64,000 bases of DNA from Nioella aestuarii. GTDB lineage: Bacteria > Pseudomonadota > Alphaproteobacteria > Rhodobacterales > Rhodobacteraceae. The notes under the pieces were generated by a model, which was given only the letters and a program-made list of their open reading frames with translations, had not been told where the DNA came from and made no database searches. Each line of letters opens with the position of its first letter. Position 1 is the first letter of the stretch. This document shows positions 47,445 through 55,707 of this stretch, piece by piece. The DNA lies in NCBI RefSeq assembly GCF_050896395.1, contig NZ_JBPBBA010000002.1, positions 124,001-188,000 on the forward strand, in the 5' to 3' direction. The translations under genes and the position numbers were made by a program.

Positions 47445-48451
47445 CCGCGCGCCTCGGCCATCGCTTGTGCGGTAAGGGACAGTTCGCACACCTTGAAGAC
47501 ATGCGCCTGTGTCATCGCGGTTTCCGTGCGGTTTCGAATGTCCTCGATCAGACGGGCAAAGAACGGCATCCCGGCCCCTGATGCATCAATCTTTTCGCAG
47601 CGGTCGCCATTGACCAGAACAAGGTGATCGGTCCCGTCACTGCCAACATCCACGTATTTGCGCAGCTCGATATAGCCCTCTGTCCCCAGGATGGTCAGCC
47701 GCCCGTCGCCCCATGTGGGCAGCGCATCGGGCGTGTACCAATCGAGCCGGATGTAGCCATGCCCCTGCGCGCTGCGAAGCGCGATTTCACCGAAATCCTG
47801 AAGACCAGGGTCGTCGGGATTGGCGTAATTGGCAACGTTGGCCAAAGTCACTTCGGCTTCTTCCGAGCCGGTGAAGAACAGGAACTGGTCGATCTGGTGA
47901 CTGCCGATATCGGTGATGATCCCGCCATAGGCGTCGCGATCAAAGAACCAGTCGGGACGCGTATCACGGTTCAGCCGATGCGGGCCGATGCCAAGCGTCT
48001 GCACCACTTTGCCAATCGCGCCTTCGGCCACCAGTTCCGCCGCTCGGGTCACGGCGGGCACCTCGAAACGTTCCGAAAAGTCGATAGACCAGATGCGGCC
48101 CGTGTCTGCGACACAGGTTTTCAGTGCATCAAGCTGTTCAACCGTTGTGCAGCCCGGCTTGTCGGACAACACGTCCTTACCCGCCTGCATCGCCTTCACG
48201 GCCCACCCCGCGCGGTCGCGCGGAATGCCGGACAAAAGGATCAGGTCGATCGTCGGATCGGCCAGCAATTCCTCGCCACTGGCCGCGCGCGGCACATCGG
48301 GGAAGCGTTTGACGAAACCCGCTTCGGTATTCGGATGGCCCTCGGTCCACCAACCGACAAAGTCAGCGCCTGCATCGACCATGTTCGCGGCCATGCCATA
48401 CACATGGCGGTGGTCGATGCCGATGGCGGCCATGCGCAGCGGGCGGGTCAT
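47441..48451 (-). CDS. Gfo/Idh/MocA-family oxidoreductase (2)
   Basis: 336 residues. N-terminus RMAAIGIDHRHVYGMAANMVDAGADFVGWW is an atypical MocA start (GIDHRH in place of the GxGxxG loop), as in some uncharacterised sugar dehydrogenases. DKPGCTTVEQL replaces the common EKP motif, and GGIITDIGSHQIDQFLFF is the substrate-side His motif. The cofactor loop suggests weak or unusual NAD binding. Overlaps both neighbours by 4 bases. Confidence 0.82.
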   Translation of the reverse strand: MTRPLRMAAIGIDHRHVYGMAANMVDAGADFVGWWTEGHPNTEAGFVKRFPDVPRAASGEELLADPTIDLILLSGIPRDRAGWAVKAMQAGKDVLSDKPGCTTVEQLDALKTCVADTGRIWSIDFSERFEVPAVTRAAELVAEGAIGKVVQTLGIGPHRLNRDTRPDWFFDRDAYGGIITDIGSHQIDQFLFFTGSEEAEVTLANVANYANPDDPGLQDFGEIALRSAQGHGYIRLDWYTPDALPTWGDGRLTILGTEGYIELRKYVDVGSDGTDHLVLVNGDRCEKIDASGAGMPFFARLIEDIRNRTETAMTQAHVFKVCELSLTAQAMAEARG

Positions 48452-49485
48452 GCAGTGATCTCCTGCGGGCGACCGCTTCGGGCAGAAAGGATGATGGCGT
48501 CGATCAGGTCATGGGCTGCCAGCGCGGCCTGTCCCGTCACCGCCGGGTCGCGACCTTCGGTCAGCGCGGCGGCGAAATCCTCGATAATGCCTTGATGCCA
48601 TTCATGGGTGAAGGCCATGGGATCAGCGCCACCACCGGTGCCGGCCGCTTCGCCAAAGACCTGCTCTTGCCCGTCGCGCCACCGGACGGTCAGTTGACCG
48701 GATCCAAGATGCAGGCTGGCCTTTTCGAAATGCAGGGTGATGGTTTCGGCCCCGCCGGGGAAGCTGGCAGTGCTGGCCACCAGAGACCCCGCCGCACCGT
48801 TCGCGAATTCCAGTCCGGCGACCACGAAATCCTCGGCCTCCATCTCGTGGAACCGGGTCGTTTTGGCCATTGCACGCACCTGACCCACCGGCCCCGCCAG
48901 GCTGAGAGCTAGGTCAATCGTATGGATCGCCTGTGAGATCAGAACACCGCCACCGTCGCGCGCATAGGTGCCGCGGCCCGGTTCGTCGTAATAAGCCTGA
49001 TCCCGCCACCAAGGCACCGCGATTTCCACCAGCCCAAGCGCACCAAGTCCGCCGCCCGCGACCAGTTCCGCCGCCTTTATGGACGCAGCACGCATCCGAT
49101 GCTGAAAGACGACCCCAAGCCGAACGCCTGCCTCCTGGCAGATTGCCACGACCTGCCGCGCCTCATTCGCATCACGGCCCATGGGTTTTTCCAGCAAAAT
49201 GTGCTTGCCCGCCTGCGCGAGCGGCCGAATGATTTCGGCCCGCGCATTGGGCGGGGTCAGGACGATGGCAAAATCAACCTCTGTATCAGAGGCAACACTT
49301 TGCAGGTCTGTATAGAGCCGAATGGGGTGTCCGGACGCAGCAGCCAGGGCCTCGGCGCGATCGGCGCTGCGCGACTGCACACCATGCAATGCCACACCAG
49401 ACGCTGCAAGACATGCCGCGACATGGGTGCGGGCCACCATGCCCGCGCCAATCAGAACCGCCTTTTGTGGCAGCGCATCCGCCAT
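48448..49485 (-). CDS. Gfo/Idh/MocA-family oxidoreductase (3)
   Basis: 345 residues from the ATG at 49485 (AAGGA ten bases upstream); the much longer frame to 50340 runs antisense through the GntR gene and is rejected. NAD-binding KAVLIGAGMVARTHVAACLA, EKPMGRDANEARQV and DGGGVLISQAIHTIDLALSLAG. First gene of the eight-gene minus-strand operon (three MocA, four ABC, uxuA), divergent from a GntR regulator with operator palindromes between. Confidence 0.9.
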   Translation of the reverse strand: MADALPQKAVLIGAGMVARTHVAACLAASGVALHGVQSRSADRAEALAAASGHPIRLYTDLQSVASDTEVDFAIVLTPPNARAEIIRPLAQAGKHILLEKPMGRDANEARQVVAICQEAGVRLGVVFQHRMRAASIKAAELVAGGGLGALGLVEIAVPWWRDQAYYDEPGRGTYARDGGGVLISQAIHTIDLALSLAGPVGQVRAMAKTTRFHEMEAEDFVVAGLEFANGAAGSLVASTASFPGGAETITLHFEKASLHLGSGQLTVRWRDGQEQVFGEAAGTGGGADPMAFTHEWHQGIIEDFAAALTEGRDPAVTGQAALAAHDLIDAIILSARSGRPQEITA

Positions 49486-49525
49486 CGCGAAAGATCCTTC
49501 AACACTCACCGCGCCACTCAGACAT

Positions 49526-49567
49526 ACTGGTATACCGGTTGTCAACTTTTTTGCATACCGGTATACA
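49526..49567. promoter_or_regulatory. Operators and promoter between MocA(3) and GntR
   Basis: Plus strand: TTGTCA (49539-49544), 17-bp spacer, TATACA (49562-49567), a good sigma-70 promoter for the GntR gene. Two related operator-like sites: ACTGGTATACCGGT (49526-49539) and the perfect palindrome ATACCGGTAT (49555-49564), the second overlapping the -10 box. A minus-strand TTGACA (49540-49545) could serve the divergent operon. The layout predicts repression of both sides. Confidence 0.7.
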
Positions 49568-49602
49568 GGCAAAATCGAAGAGACGGATTCCGGAGGCCGA
49601 GC

Positions 49603-50331
49603 GTGAACAAAAAGTCGCCCGTCATTGATGTTTCGGCCCTGCCGGTGACGTCGCTGGACCTGTCGCGCCCTGCGGCAGAACAGATTGCCTCTGCGCTGAA
49701 AACCGCCATCCTGAGCACCAGCATAGCGCCCGGTACACTGATCTCTGAAAACGAGGTCGGACAGATTTTCGGCGCCAGTCGCACCCCGGTAAGAGAGGCA
49801 TTTGCCCAGTTGCGCGACGACGGGTTGATCGTGACTTGGCCAAGCAGGGGCACCTATGTGTCCAAGCTGTCGGAGCACCAGATCCGCAGTGCGCAATTTC
49901 TGCGAGAGGCACTGGAGGTCGCGGTCGTTGAGCGGCTGTCCACGCAGGGGATTAGCGATCCGGCTCTTGCCGCGCTGGACGACAACCTTGCGCAGCAGCG
50001 CACCGCCGTTGCGAGGGGCGACAAAGCCGCGTTCCAGATGCTCGACGATCGGTTTCATGCGATGCTTGCAGATGCCACCGGGTTCAATCGCATCAGCGGC
50101 CTGCTGATCCGGGAAAAGGCCGCGCTGGATCGGCTGCGGGTTTTGTCCCTGAACAACGCCGACCACATGACCCGGCTGCTGACTGAGCATGAGGGCATTC
50201 TTGACGCCCTGCGAAACGGTTATTCCGGTCAAGCGCTGGACCGGATGCGACGCCATCTGCGCAATGTGTTGAAAACCCTGTCCGGCCTGATCGAGGCCAA
50301 CCGGGACTTCTTCGACATATCGGACGGCTAA
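49603..50331 (+). CDS. GntR-family regulator (FCD type) of the sugar operon
   Basis: 242 residues from the GTG at 49603 (GGAGG six bases upstream). Winged helix: AAEQIASALKTAILSTSIAPGTLISENEVGQIFGASRTPVREAFAQLRDDGL. FCD domain about residues 90-225, with DDRFHAMLADATGF and TEHEGILDALRNG placing the metal-binding His/Asp. It probably controls the divergent MocA-ABC-uxuA operon through the ATACCGGTAT-type sites. Ends 6 bp from the convergent hydrolase gene. Confidence 0.88.
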   Translation: MNKKSPVIDVSALPVTSLDLSRPAAEQIASALKTAILSTSIAPGTLISENEVGQIFGASRTPVREAFAQLRDDGLIVTWPSRGTYVSKLSEHQIRSAQFLREALEVAVVERLSTQGISDPALAALDDNLAQQRTAVARGDKAAFQMLDDRFHAMLADATGFNRISGLLIREKAALDRLRVLSLNNADHMTRLLTEHEGILDALRNGYSGQALDRMRRHLRNVLKTLSGLIEANRDFFDISDG

Positions 50332-50336
50332 GCGCA

Positions 50337-51248
50337 TCACACCTGCCCTCTGACAAGCTGTTCCGACAGGAATTGCAGCACCGCCGCGCGCATGTATTGT
50401 GTTTCTGCATGGGCGGTTTCCGGCTCTACATGGAACGCCAGGCCCGGCTGACCATCATAGGCCGCTTCCAGATCACTGCGCCCTCGGCTGAACGCCTTCT
50501 CTGGCGTCGACCAGTCCCTTAGCCCGACACAGATCTGCAACGCGCGGGGCGCAGACAGCCCGGCAATCTGGCCACTACGCGCAATCGGCAACAGGCCCGG
50601 CACGCTCATGTAGATGCCATGCCCGTCATGTGCACCCAGATCCACAAGCGTTTCCAGATCAGCGAAAGAACACAGGGCCGAGGCCGCTCTGACCCGGTCA
50701 TCCATCGCCGCCAGCCACCACGCAAGCGTACTGCCCATGGAAAAACCAAGCGCCCCAAGCCGGTCGCCCTGCACCGACGGATGATCCGCCAGAAAGCTCA
50801 GCCCAGCCATTTGTTCAGCCAGCATCTGACCGAACAGGGTTTCACCTCGCCACAAGGCCGCCTTGGCCCGCTCGGACTCTGACGGCAGCTGTCGCCCGCC
50901 GAAACAGGGCATGTCCAGACACAGTGCCGCTACCCCAAGATCGACCAGATCGCCCGCATAAGCCCCTTGCAACGAGGGCCGTCCCTCAACCAACTCTTCC
51001 CGACCCATTGTGTAACGATTGCCATGGGCATGGCAGTAGACAAGCGCGGGCACGGGGGCGTGTCCGTCAGGCGGGCGCAGGAAGAAAGCGGGAATGCTTT
51101 CCCCCGCCGCTGTTTCAAACAGAAGATCCTCCAGGATCCAGCCGTGACAATCGCGTGTGCCCTGCGATGTCGTCAGACGAAAGCTGGCGCCGGGAAACCC
51201 CGCCCCCAGGGCCTTCGTAAGACGGTCGCGCAGGGCGGCCCCTGTCAT
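50337..51248 (-). CDS. Alpha/beta hydrolase (dienelactone hydrolase-like)
   Basis: 303 residues from the ATG at 51248, which overlaps the flavin reductase stop as ATGA. Nucleophile elbow GALGFSMGSTLAWWLAAMD (Ser in GFSMG), oxyanion part VYCHAHGNRYTMG, later Asp in VGLRDWSTPEKAF and His in EPETAHAETQYM. Similar to dienelactone-hydrolase/acetyl-xylan-esterase-type proteins. No signal peptide. As last gene of the LLM-AKR-flavin reductase operon it may remove an acyl group or open a lactone in the same pathway (inference). Confidence 0.82.
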   Translation of the reverse strand: MTGAALRDRLTKALGAGFPGASFRLTTSQGTRDCHGWILEDLLFETAAGESIPAFFLRPPDGHAPVPALVYCHAHGNRYTMGREELVEGRPSLQGAYAGDLVDLGVAALCLDMPCFGGRQLPSESERAKAALWRGETLFGQMLAEQMAGLSFLADHPSVQGDRLGALGFSMGSTLAWWLAAMDDRVRAASALCSFADLETLVDLGAHDGHGIYMSVPGLLPIARSGQIAGLSAPRALQICVGLRDWSTPEKAFSRGRSDLEAAYDGQPGLAFHVEPETAHAETQYMRAAVLQFLSEQLVRGQV

Positions 51249-51757
51249 GCGCTGGCCGCGAACTGGCCGAACTGGCCACCAAAAAACAACAGCGGCATCC
51301 CTTGCCGGACCGAAGCTTTCAGCACCCGGCCCACGATGATTGCATGATCGCCGCCATCGTATTCCGCGTAGCGTTCGCATTCGAATCGCGCGAGGCAGCC
51401 CTCGAGCAAAGGCACGCCATTTTCGCTGCTCTGCCAATCGGCCTGATCAAACGCATGGGCCGAGGCCGAGAACGCCCGGCACAGATCCATCTGGCTTTCC
51501 CCCAGAACATGGATCGCCATATGTTCGGCTTCCTGAAAAAACGGATACCGGCGCGACCCGCGCGATGCTGACCACAACACCAAGGGCGGATCCAGCGACA
51601 CGGAGGAAAAGCTGTTTGCGGTGATCCCGACGGGGCCTGCATCACTGTTCGTGGTGACAATGGTCACACCGGTGCCGAACCGCGCCAGCGCGCCGCGCAA
51701 TTCGCGGCCCATGTCGGGACCGGGCCTGAAATGGCTCATGCTGTCTTGCATTGTCAT
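51245..51757 (-). CDS. Flavin reductase (NAD(P)H:FMN), SmoA-type candidate
   Basis: 170 residues from the ATG at 51757, overlapping the aldo-keto reductase stop (ATGA). Flavin_Reduct fold: LARFGTGVTIVTT near the N-terminus, VGITANSFSSVSLDPPLVLWSASRGSRRYPFF, and a C-terminal LEGCLARFECERYAEYDGGDHAIIVGRV strand pair. Such proteins feed reduced FMN to two-component monooxygenases; the LLM enzyme in the same operon is the obvious partner. In the sulfo-SMO pathway this role belongs to SmoA. Confidence 0.88.
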   Translation of the reverse strand: MTMQDSMSHFRPGPDMGRELRGALARFGTGVTIVTTNSDAGPVGITANSFSSVSLDPPLVLWSASRGSRRYPFFQEAEHMAIHVLGESQMDLCRAFSASAHAFDQADWQSSENGVPLLEGCLARFECERYAEYDGGDHAIIVGRVLKASVRQGMPLLFFGGQFGQFAASA

Positions 51758-52650
51758 GGAACCTCGCTCCCCATTGCTGCGGTCAGGATCTCGAACCAGG
51801 TCTGACGGTCGAGCTCGACCTTTTCCGCGTCCGAGATAGCCCGGATACGCGAAAGATTGTTGGTGCCCATGACCGGGGCCAGCTTGGCCGGATGCGCCAA
51901 CAGCCACGCCACCGCAACCGCCGTCGCCTCGACGCCCTGTTCAGCGGCCAAGCGGTCCAGCACCACGCGCACGGCCGCGCCCTCATCCGAGAACAGACGC
52001 CCGCCGCCAAGCGGTGACCATGCCATCGGGCGGATTGCACGTTCCTGCATCCAAGCGATGTCGCCATCGATGAAGGGGGCGAAGTTCAGAACGCTCGCCT
52101 CAATCTGATTGGTGCAAAGCGGTGTCTCCATCGCCGATTGCAGCAGCGTCCAGTCATTCAGTTTGAAGTTTGACACGCCTACGGCGCGCACTTTGCCGGA
52201 TGCCACCAAAGCATCCAATGCCGCGCCGGTTTCATGGTGGTCCATCAGCGGATCGGGCCGGTGGATCAGCAACAGGTCGATCCGGTCAGTGGCCATGTTG
52301 GTCAGCGAGGCCTCCACCGATGCGGTGATATGTGCGGCGGACGTGTCGTAGTATTTTACCCGCTTGTCCGAGTACTTCCCGATCGGCGCGATAATATCGC
52401 ACTTCGTGACAATCTCGATCCGATCGCGCAAAGCGGGTGCTGCCCGAAGCGCCGCCCCCATCACCGCTTCCGCACCGTAGTCACCATAGATATCGGCCTG
52501 ATCCATCGTGGTGATGCCCTGATCCAGGCAGGCTTCGATCTTGGCCTGAACATGGGCGGGCGAAGTATCGGCATCATCTGCAACACGCCACATTCCGTAG
52601 ACGAGGCGGCTGATCTCCAGCTGGTCGGACAGGTTCAGACGATCGGTCAT
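51754..52650 (-). CDS. Aldo-keto reductase, SmoB-type candidate
   Basis: 298 residues from the ATG at 52650 (ATGA overlap with the LLM stop). Barrel with SRLVYGMWRVADDADTSPAHV, the catalytic Asp and Tyr in MDQADIYGDYG, Lys in IVTKCDI, His in LLLIHRPDP, and cofactor loop MAWSPLGGGRLF and MGTNNLSRIRAI. Closest in style to YdhF-type AKRs. In the sulfo-SMO pathway SmoB reduces 6-oxo-glucose to glucose after C-S cleavage; here the gene sits between the monooxygenase and flavin reductase genes, as expected for that job. Confidence 0.87.
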   Translation of the reverse strand: MTDRLNLSDQLEISRLVYGMWRVADDADTSPAHVQAKIEACLDQGITTMDQADIYGDYGAEAVMGAALRAAPALRDRIEIVTKCDIIAPIGKYSDKRVKYYDTSAAHITASVEASLTNMATDRIDLLLIHRPDPLMDHHETGAALDALVASGKVRAVGVSNFKLNDWTLLQSAMETPLCTNQIEASVLNFAPFIDGDIAWMQERAIRPMAWSPLGGGRLFSDEGAAVRVVLDRLAAEQGVEATAVAVAWLLAHPAKLAPVMGTNNLSRIRAISDAEKVELDRQTWFEILTAAMGSEVP

Positions 52651-53801
52651 TTGCGCTCTCCCGCGCCAAGGGGTGTCATTGGGGTGTCTGCGGGTACGCG
52701 GCCATATTCCTGTGGCAAAGAACATGTCGTCAGATGCGGCATGACCTTCTCACCGAAGATCTTGCATTCTTCCTGGTGTGGGTAGCCGGAGAAGATGAAG
52801 GCACGCATACCCATCTTCTTGTAGTCTTCGATCTTGGTCAGAACCTGATCCACCGAGCCTACCAGGGCCGCCCCGCAGCCCGAGCGCGCCCGGCCAACGC
52901 CAGTCCACAGGTTGGGCTCGGCAAAGCCGAACTTGTCCGCCAGTTCCCGCGCCTTGGCCTGATGCGCCACACCGAGCGAGATGGAATCATGTGCCCTGTC
53001 GCGGATCAGTTTGCCGTATTCGTCATCCAGCTTGCTGACGATGTAGTCAGCATATTCGCGCGCCTCCGCCTCGGTATCACGCACGATCATGTGGACCCGC
53101 AGACCATAGTCCAGGGTCCGTCCATAGCGTTCCGCCACCGCGTTCACGGCCTTCATGCGCTCGACCAGGTTTTCCCTGGGCTCGGGCCACATCAGGTAGA
53201 CGTCGCAATGCTGACCGCACAGTTCCAGCGCGTCGGGGGAATAGCCCCCGAAATACAGAAGCGGGCCGCCTGTCTGATAGGGTTTGGCGGGGTCGGTCGT
53301 CACGCCGCTGAAGTTGTAGACCTCACCTTGGTGGTTGATCTCATCCTGCGTCCACGCCTGTTTCAGGATCTCCACCACTTCACGGCTGCGCTGATAGCGC
53401 AGTTTGCTGTCAGCCACTTCACCGGGGAAGTCCGAGCTGATGATGTTGACCGTCAGCCGTCCCTTCAGCATGTGGTCCAGCGTGGCAATGGTGCGCGCCA
53501 GCATGATCGGCTGCATCTCACCGCAGCGCACGGCGGCCAGCATGTTGATCCGGTCGGTGATCGGCGCGCAGCCCGCCACAAAGGACAGGGTATCTTGACC
53601 CACCTGGTAGGAGGACGGGCAGAGGATGTTGCGAAAGCCCTGGCGCTCTGCCTCTTGCAGGATACCGGAACAATGGTCCCAGCTCGACCGCAGGTCGCCA
53701 TCAGGCACACCCAGGAACTGGTAATCATCGGAACAGAGAGCCGCGAACCACGAGACCTCTGCCGCGTCGAGATCGGCTGACGTGATGGGAACCACGGTCA
53801 T
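52647..53801 (-). CDS. LLM flavin-dependent monooxygenase, alkanesulfonate/sulfoquinovose monooxygenase-like
   Basis: 384 residues from the ATG at 53801 (GGGAGGA upstream). Bacterial-luciferase-like barrel of the SsuD type: SADLDAAEVSWFAALCSDD, LCPSSYQVGQDTLSFVAGCAPITDRINMLAAVRCGEMQP, DHMLKGRLTVNIISSDFPGEV, PLLYFGGYSPDALELCGQHCDVYLMWPEP. SsuD enzymes cleave C-S bonds with FMNH2 and O2, releasing sulfite and an aldehyde. With an AKR and a flavin reductase in one operon, and a sugar importer beside it, sulfoquinovose or another sulfo-sugar is the most likely substrate. First gene of the operon, divergent from a GntR gene. Confidence 0.85.
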   Translation of the reverse strand: MTVVPITSADLDAAEVSWFAALCSDDYQFLGVPDGDLRSSWDHCSGILQEAERQGFRNILCPSSYQVGQDTLSFVAGCAPITDRINMLAAVRCGEMQPIMLARTIATLDHMLKGRLTVNIISSDFPGEVADSKLRYQRSREVVEILKQAWTQDEINHQGEVYNFSGVTTDPAKPYQTGGPLLYFGGYSPDALELCGQHCDVYLMWPEPRENLVERMKAVNAVAERYGRTLDYGLRVHMIVRDTEAEAREYADYIVSKLDDEYGKLIRDRAHDSISLGVAHQAKARELADKFGFAEPNLWTGVGRARSGCGAALVGSVDQVLTKIEDYKKMGMRAFIFSGYPHQEECKIFGEKVMPHLTTCSLPQEYGRVPADTPMTPLGAGERK

Positions 53802-53895
53802 GAAAACATTCCTCCCAGATGTGTCATTTTCCACTTGCGTAGCACTCGCCAATGAGTAGATCAATACTGTATCAATTTGCCCTTCGGTGATCCAG

Positions 53896-54606
53896 ATGCC
53901 ACCAAACCAACCCGGCGGCGCCCTGCCAATCTACCTGCAAATCAGCGAGATGCTGATCCGTGACATCGCAGCGGGGCGATTGTTGGATGGCAGCCGACTG
54001 CCCCCTGAAAGGGAAATGGCAAAGTCGCTGGACACCTCGGTCGGAACCCTCAGAAAAGCTTTATCAGAGCTTGAATACCGGGGGCTTTTGGACCGGCGGC
54101 AGGGGTCTGGAAATTATATAAGATCAAAGGCAACGCCTGAGGGAATCTACGCACTTTTCCGGCTGGAACTGATCGGCGGCGGTGGCCTGCCTACGGCGTC
54201 GGTCCTGGATGTAGCCCGGATGGAAAAGCCCGCCGACCTGCCACCATTCGGTGCATCAATCGAGGCGCACAGGATTCGGCGGATGCGATTCCTTGGGGGA
54301 ACACCAGCCGCAGTCGAGGAAATCTGGCTTGATTCCAGCTATGCCGAACAGCTGGAACCCGATGATCTGCTGCACTCTCTCTATATGTTCTACCGCGATA
54401 CGCTCGATCTCTGGATCACCGGCTACGAAGATCAGGTGGGCGTCTCCCCCTGCCCTGATTGGGCCCCTGCGGAATTCGGCCAGCGCCCCGGCATGGCCTG
54501 CGGTTTGGTTGAACGCCGAAGCCGTGCTCGCGATGGCAGCGTCGCGGAAGTTTCCCGTAACTGGTTTGACAGCAACGTGGCGCGCTATGTCGCCCGCATG
54601 AGGTAA
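53896..54606 (+). CDS. GntR-family regulator, HutC/UTRA type
   Basis: 236 residues from the ATG at 53896 (GTG at 53887 also possible; no clear ribosome-binding site). N-terminal winged helix: GALPIYLQISEMLIRDIAAGRLLDGSRLPPEREMAKSLDTSVGTLRKALSELEYRGLL. C-terminal UTRA domain (about residues 85-230) with SIEAHRIRRMRFLGGTPAAVEEIWLDSS, a fold that binds sugars, sugar phosphates or similar effectors. A candidate operator ATACTGTAT (53864-53872) lies in the divergent gap. It is likely to control the LLM operon and the MocA gene behind it. Confidence 0.86.
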   Translation: MPPNQPGGALPIYLQISEMLIRDIAAGRLLDGSRLPPEREMAKSLDTSVGTLRKALSELEYRGLLDRRQGSGNYIRSKATPEGIYALFRLELIGGGGLPTASVLDVARMEKPADLPPFGASIEAHRIRRMRFLGGTPAAVEEIWLDSSYAEQLEPDDLLHSLYMFYRDTLDLWITGYEDQVGVSPCPDWAPAEFGQRPGMACGLVERRSRARDGSVAEVSRNWFDSNVARYVARMR

Positions 54607-54613
54607 CACACAC

Positions 54614-55705
54614 ATGACCACCCCCTTGCGATATGGCATCATCGGCTGCGGCATGATGGGCCAGGAACATATCCGCAATATTGCCCTGATCGACGGGGCC
54701 GACGTTTTTGCGGTCTATGAACCTGACCGTGCAATGCAGGCTGAATCAGCAAAGCTGGTGCCCGGACTACGGTTTGCAAACAGCATCGCGGAACTATTGG
54801 CGATGGAAGAGGTGAACGTTGTTCTCATCGCCTCGCCCAATTTCCGTCATGTGGAGCAGTTGGAGGAGATCGCCAAACTCCGCGCCTTGCCGATACTTGT
54901 GGAAAAGCCGCTTTATACCGACCCCGCCGATGCTGTCCGTATCGCGCGATTGCAGGCGGTCTATCCGCATCTCGTGTGGGTGGCGATGGAGTACCGCTAC
55001 ATGCCCCCCATTGCGGCGCTTCTGGAACAGGCCGATGCGGCCACAGGCGGCATTCGTATGCTGACAATCCGCGAACACCGGTTCCCATTCCTGGAAAAGG
55101 TCGGCGACTGGAACCGGTTCAACCACAAAACCGGCGGTACTCTGGTAGAGAAGTGCTGTCATTTCTTCGATCTTATGCGGCTGGTGCTGAAATCGGACCC
55201 GGTGCGCGTGATGGCATCTGGTGGGCAATCGGTGAACCATCTGGACGAGCGCTACGGCGGCCAAACGCCCGATATCTGGGACAACGCTTATGTGATCGTC
55301 GATTTTGCGAATGGCGCGCGGGCAATGCTGGAGCTGTGCATGTTCGCGGAAGGCAGCCGCTATCAGGAAGAGATCAGCGCCGTCGGCCCCACCGGCAAGA
55401 TCGAGGCGCTTGTGCCTGGCCCTGGCCGGTTCTGGCCCGACCACCTCGGCGCGCCGCCGGTGCCCAAGCTGATCGTCAGCCCGCGTGACCCGAAAGGCCC
55501 ACGGGAACTGGACATCCCCGTCGACCCGGAATTGCTGGAGGCTGGCGATCACAATGGATCGACCTACTACCAACATAAGTATTTTGCGGATGCCGCCCGA
55601 ACCGGCGGCCAGCCTCACGTGTCGCTGGCTGATGGAGCTTGGGCCGTGCGCATGGGCCTTGCCGCGCAGCAATCTGCGGCAACAGGTCAGGCAGTTCTGC
55701 TTTAG
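54614..55705 (+). CDS. Gfo/Idh/MocA-family protein (4), candidate NAD-dependent glycosidase
   Basis: 363 residues, 7 bp after the GntR gene. NAD fold LRYGIIGCGMMGQEHIRNIALI, EKPLYTDPADAVRIARL; substrate side YRYMPPIAALLEQ, REHRFPFLEKVGDWNRF and TGGTLVEKCCHFFDLMRLVL with a conserved His. The residues resemble those of MocA-related proteins that use tightly bound NAD to break glycosidic bonds (GH109; and, as I recall, GH188 sulfoquinovosidases). Its place opposite the LLM-AKR-flavin reductase operon makes a sulfoquinovosidase role attractive but unproven; a plain dehydrogenase is the alternative. Confidence 0.85.
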   Translation: MTTPLRYGIIGCGMMGQEHIRNIALIDGADVFAVYEPDRAMQAESAKLVPGLRFANSIAELLAMEEVNVVLIASPNFRHVEQLEEIAKLRALPILVEKPLYTDPADAVRIARLQAVYPHLVWVAMEYRYMPPIAALLEQADAATGGIRMLTIREHRFPFLEKVGDWNRFNHKTGGTLVEKCCHFFDLMRLVLKSDPVRVMASGGQSVNHLDERYGGQTPDIWDNAYVIVDFANGARAMLELCMFAEGSRYQEEISAVGPTGKIEALVPGPGRFWPDHLGAPPVPKLIVSPRDPKGPRELDIPVDPELLEAGDHNGSTYYQHKYFADAARTGGQPHVSLADGAWAVRMGLAAQQSAATGQAVLL

Positions 55706-55707
55706 GA

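Noticed and set aside
49486..50340. 630-residue minus-strand open frame extending MocA(3) upstream
   Set aside because: The extension is antisense to a clear GntR regulator with its own promoter, ribosome-binding site and conserved domains; the MocA family start is at 49485.
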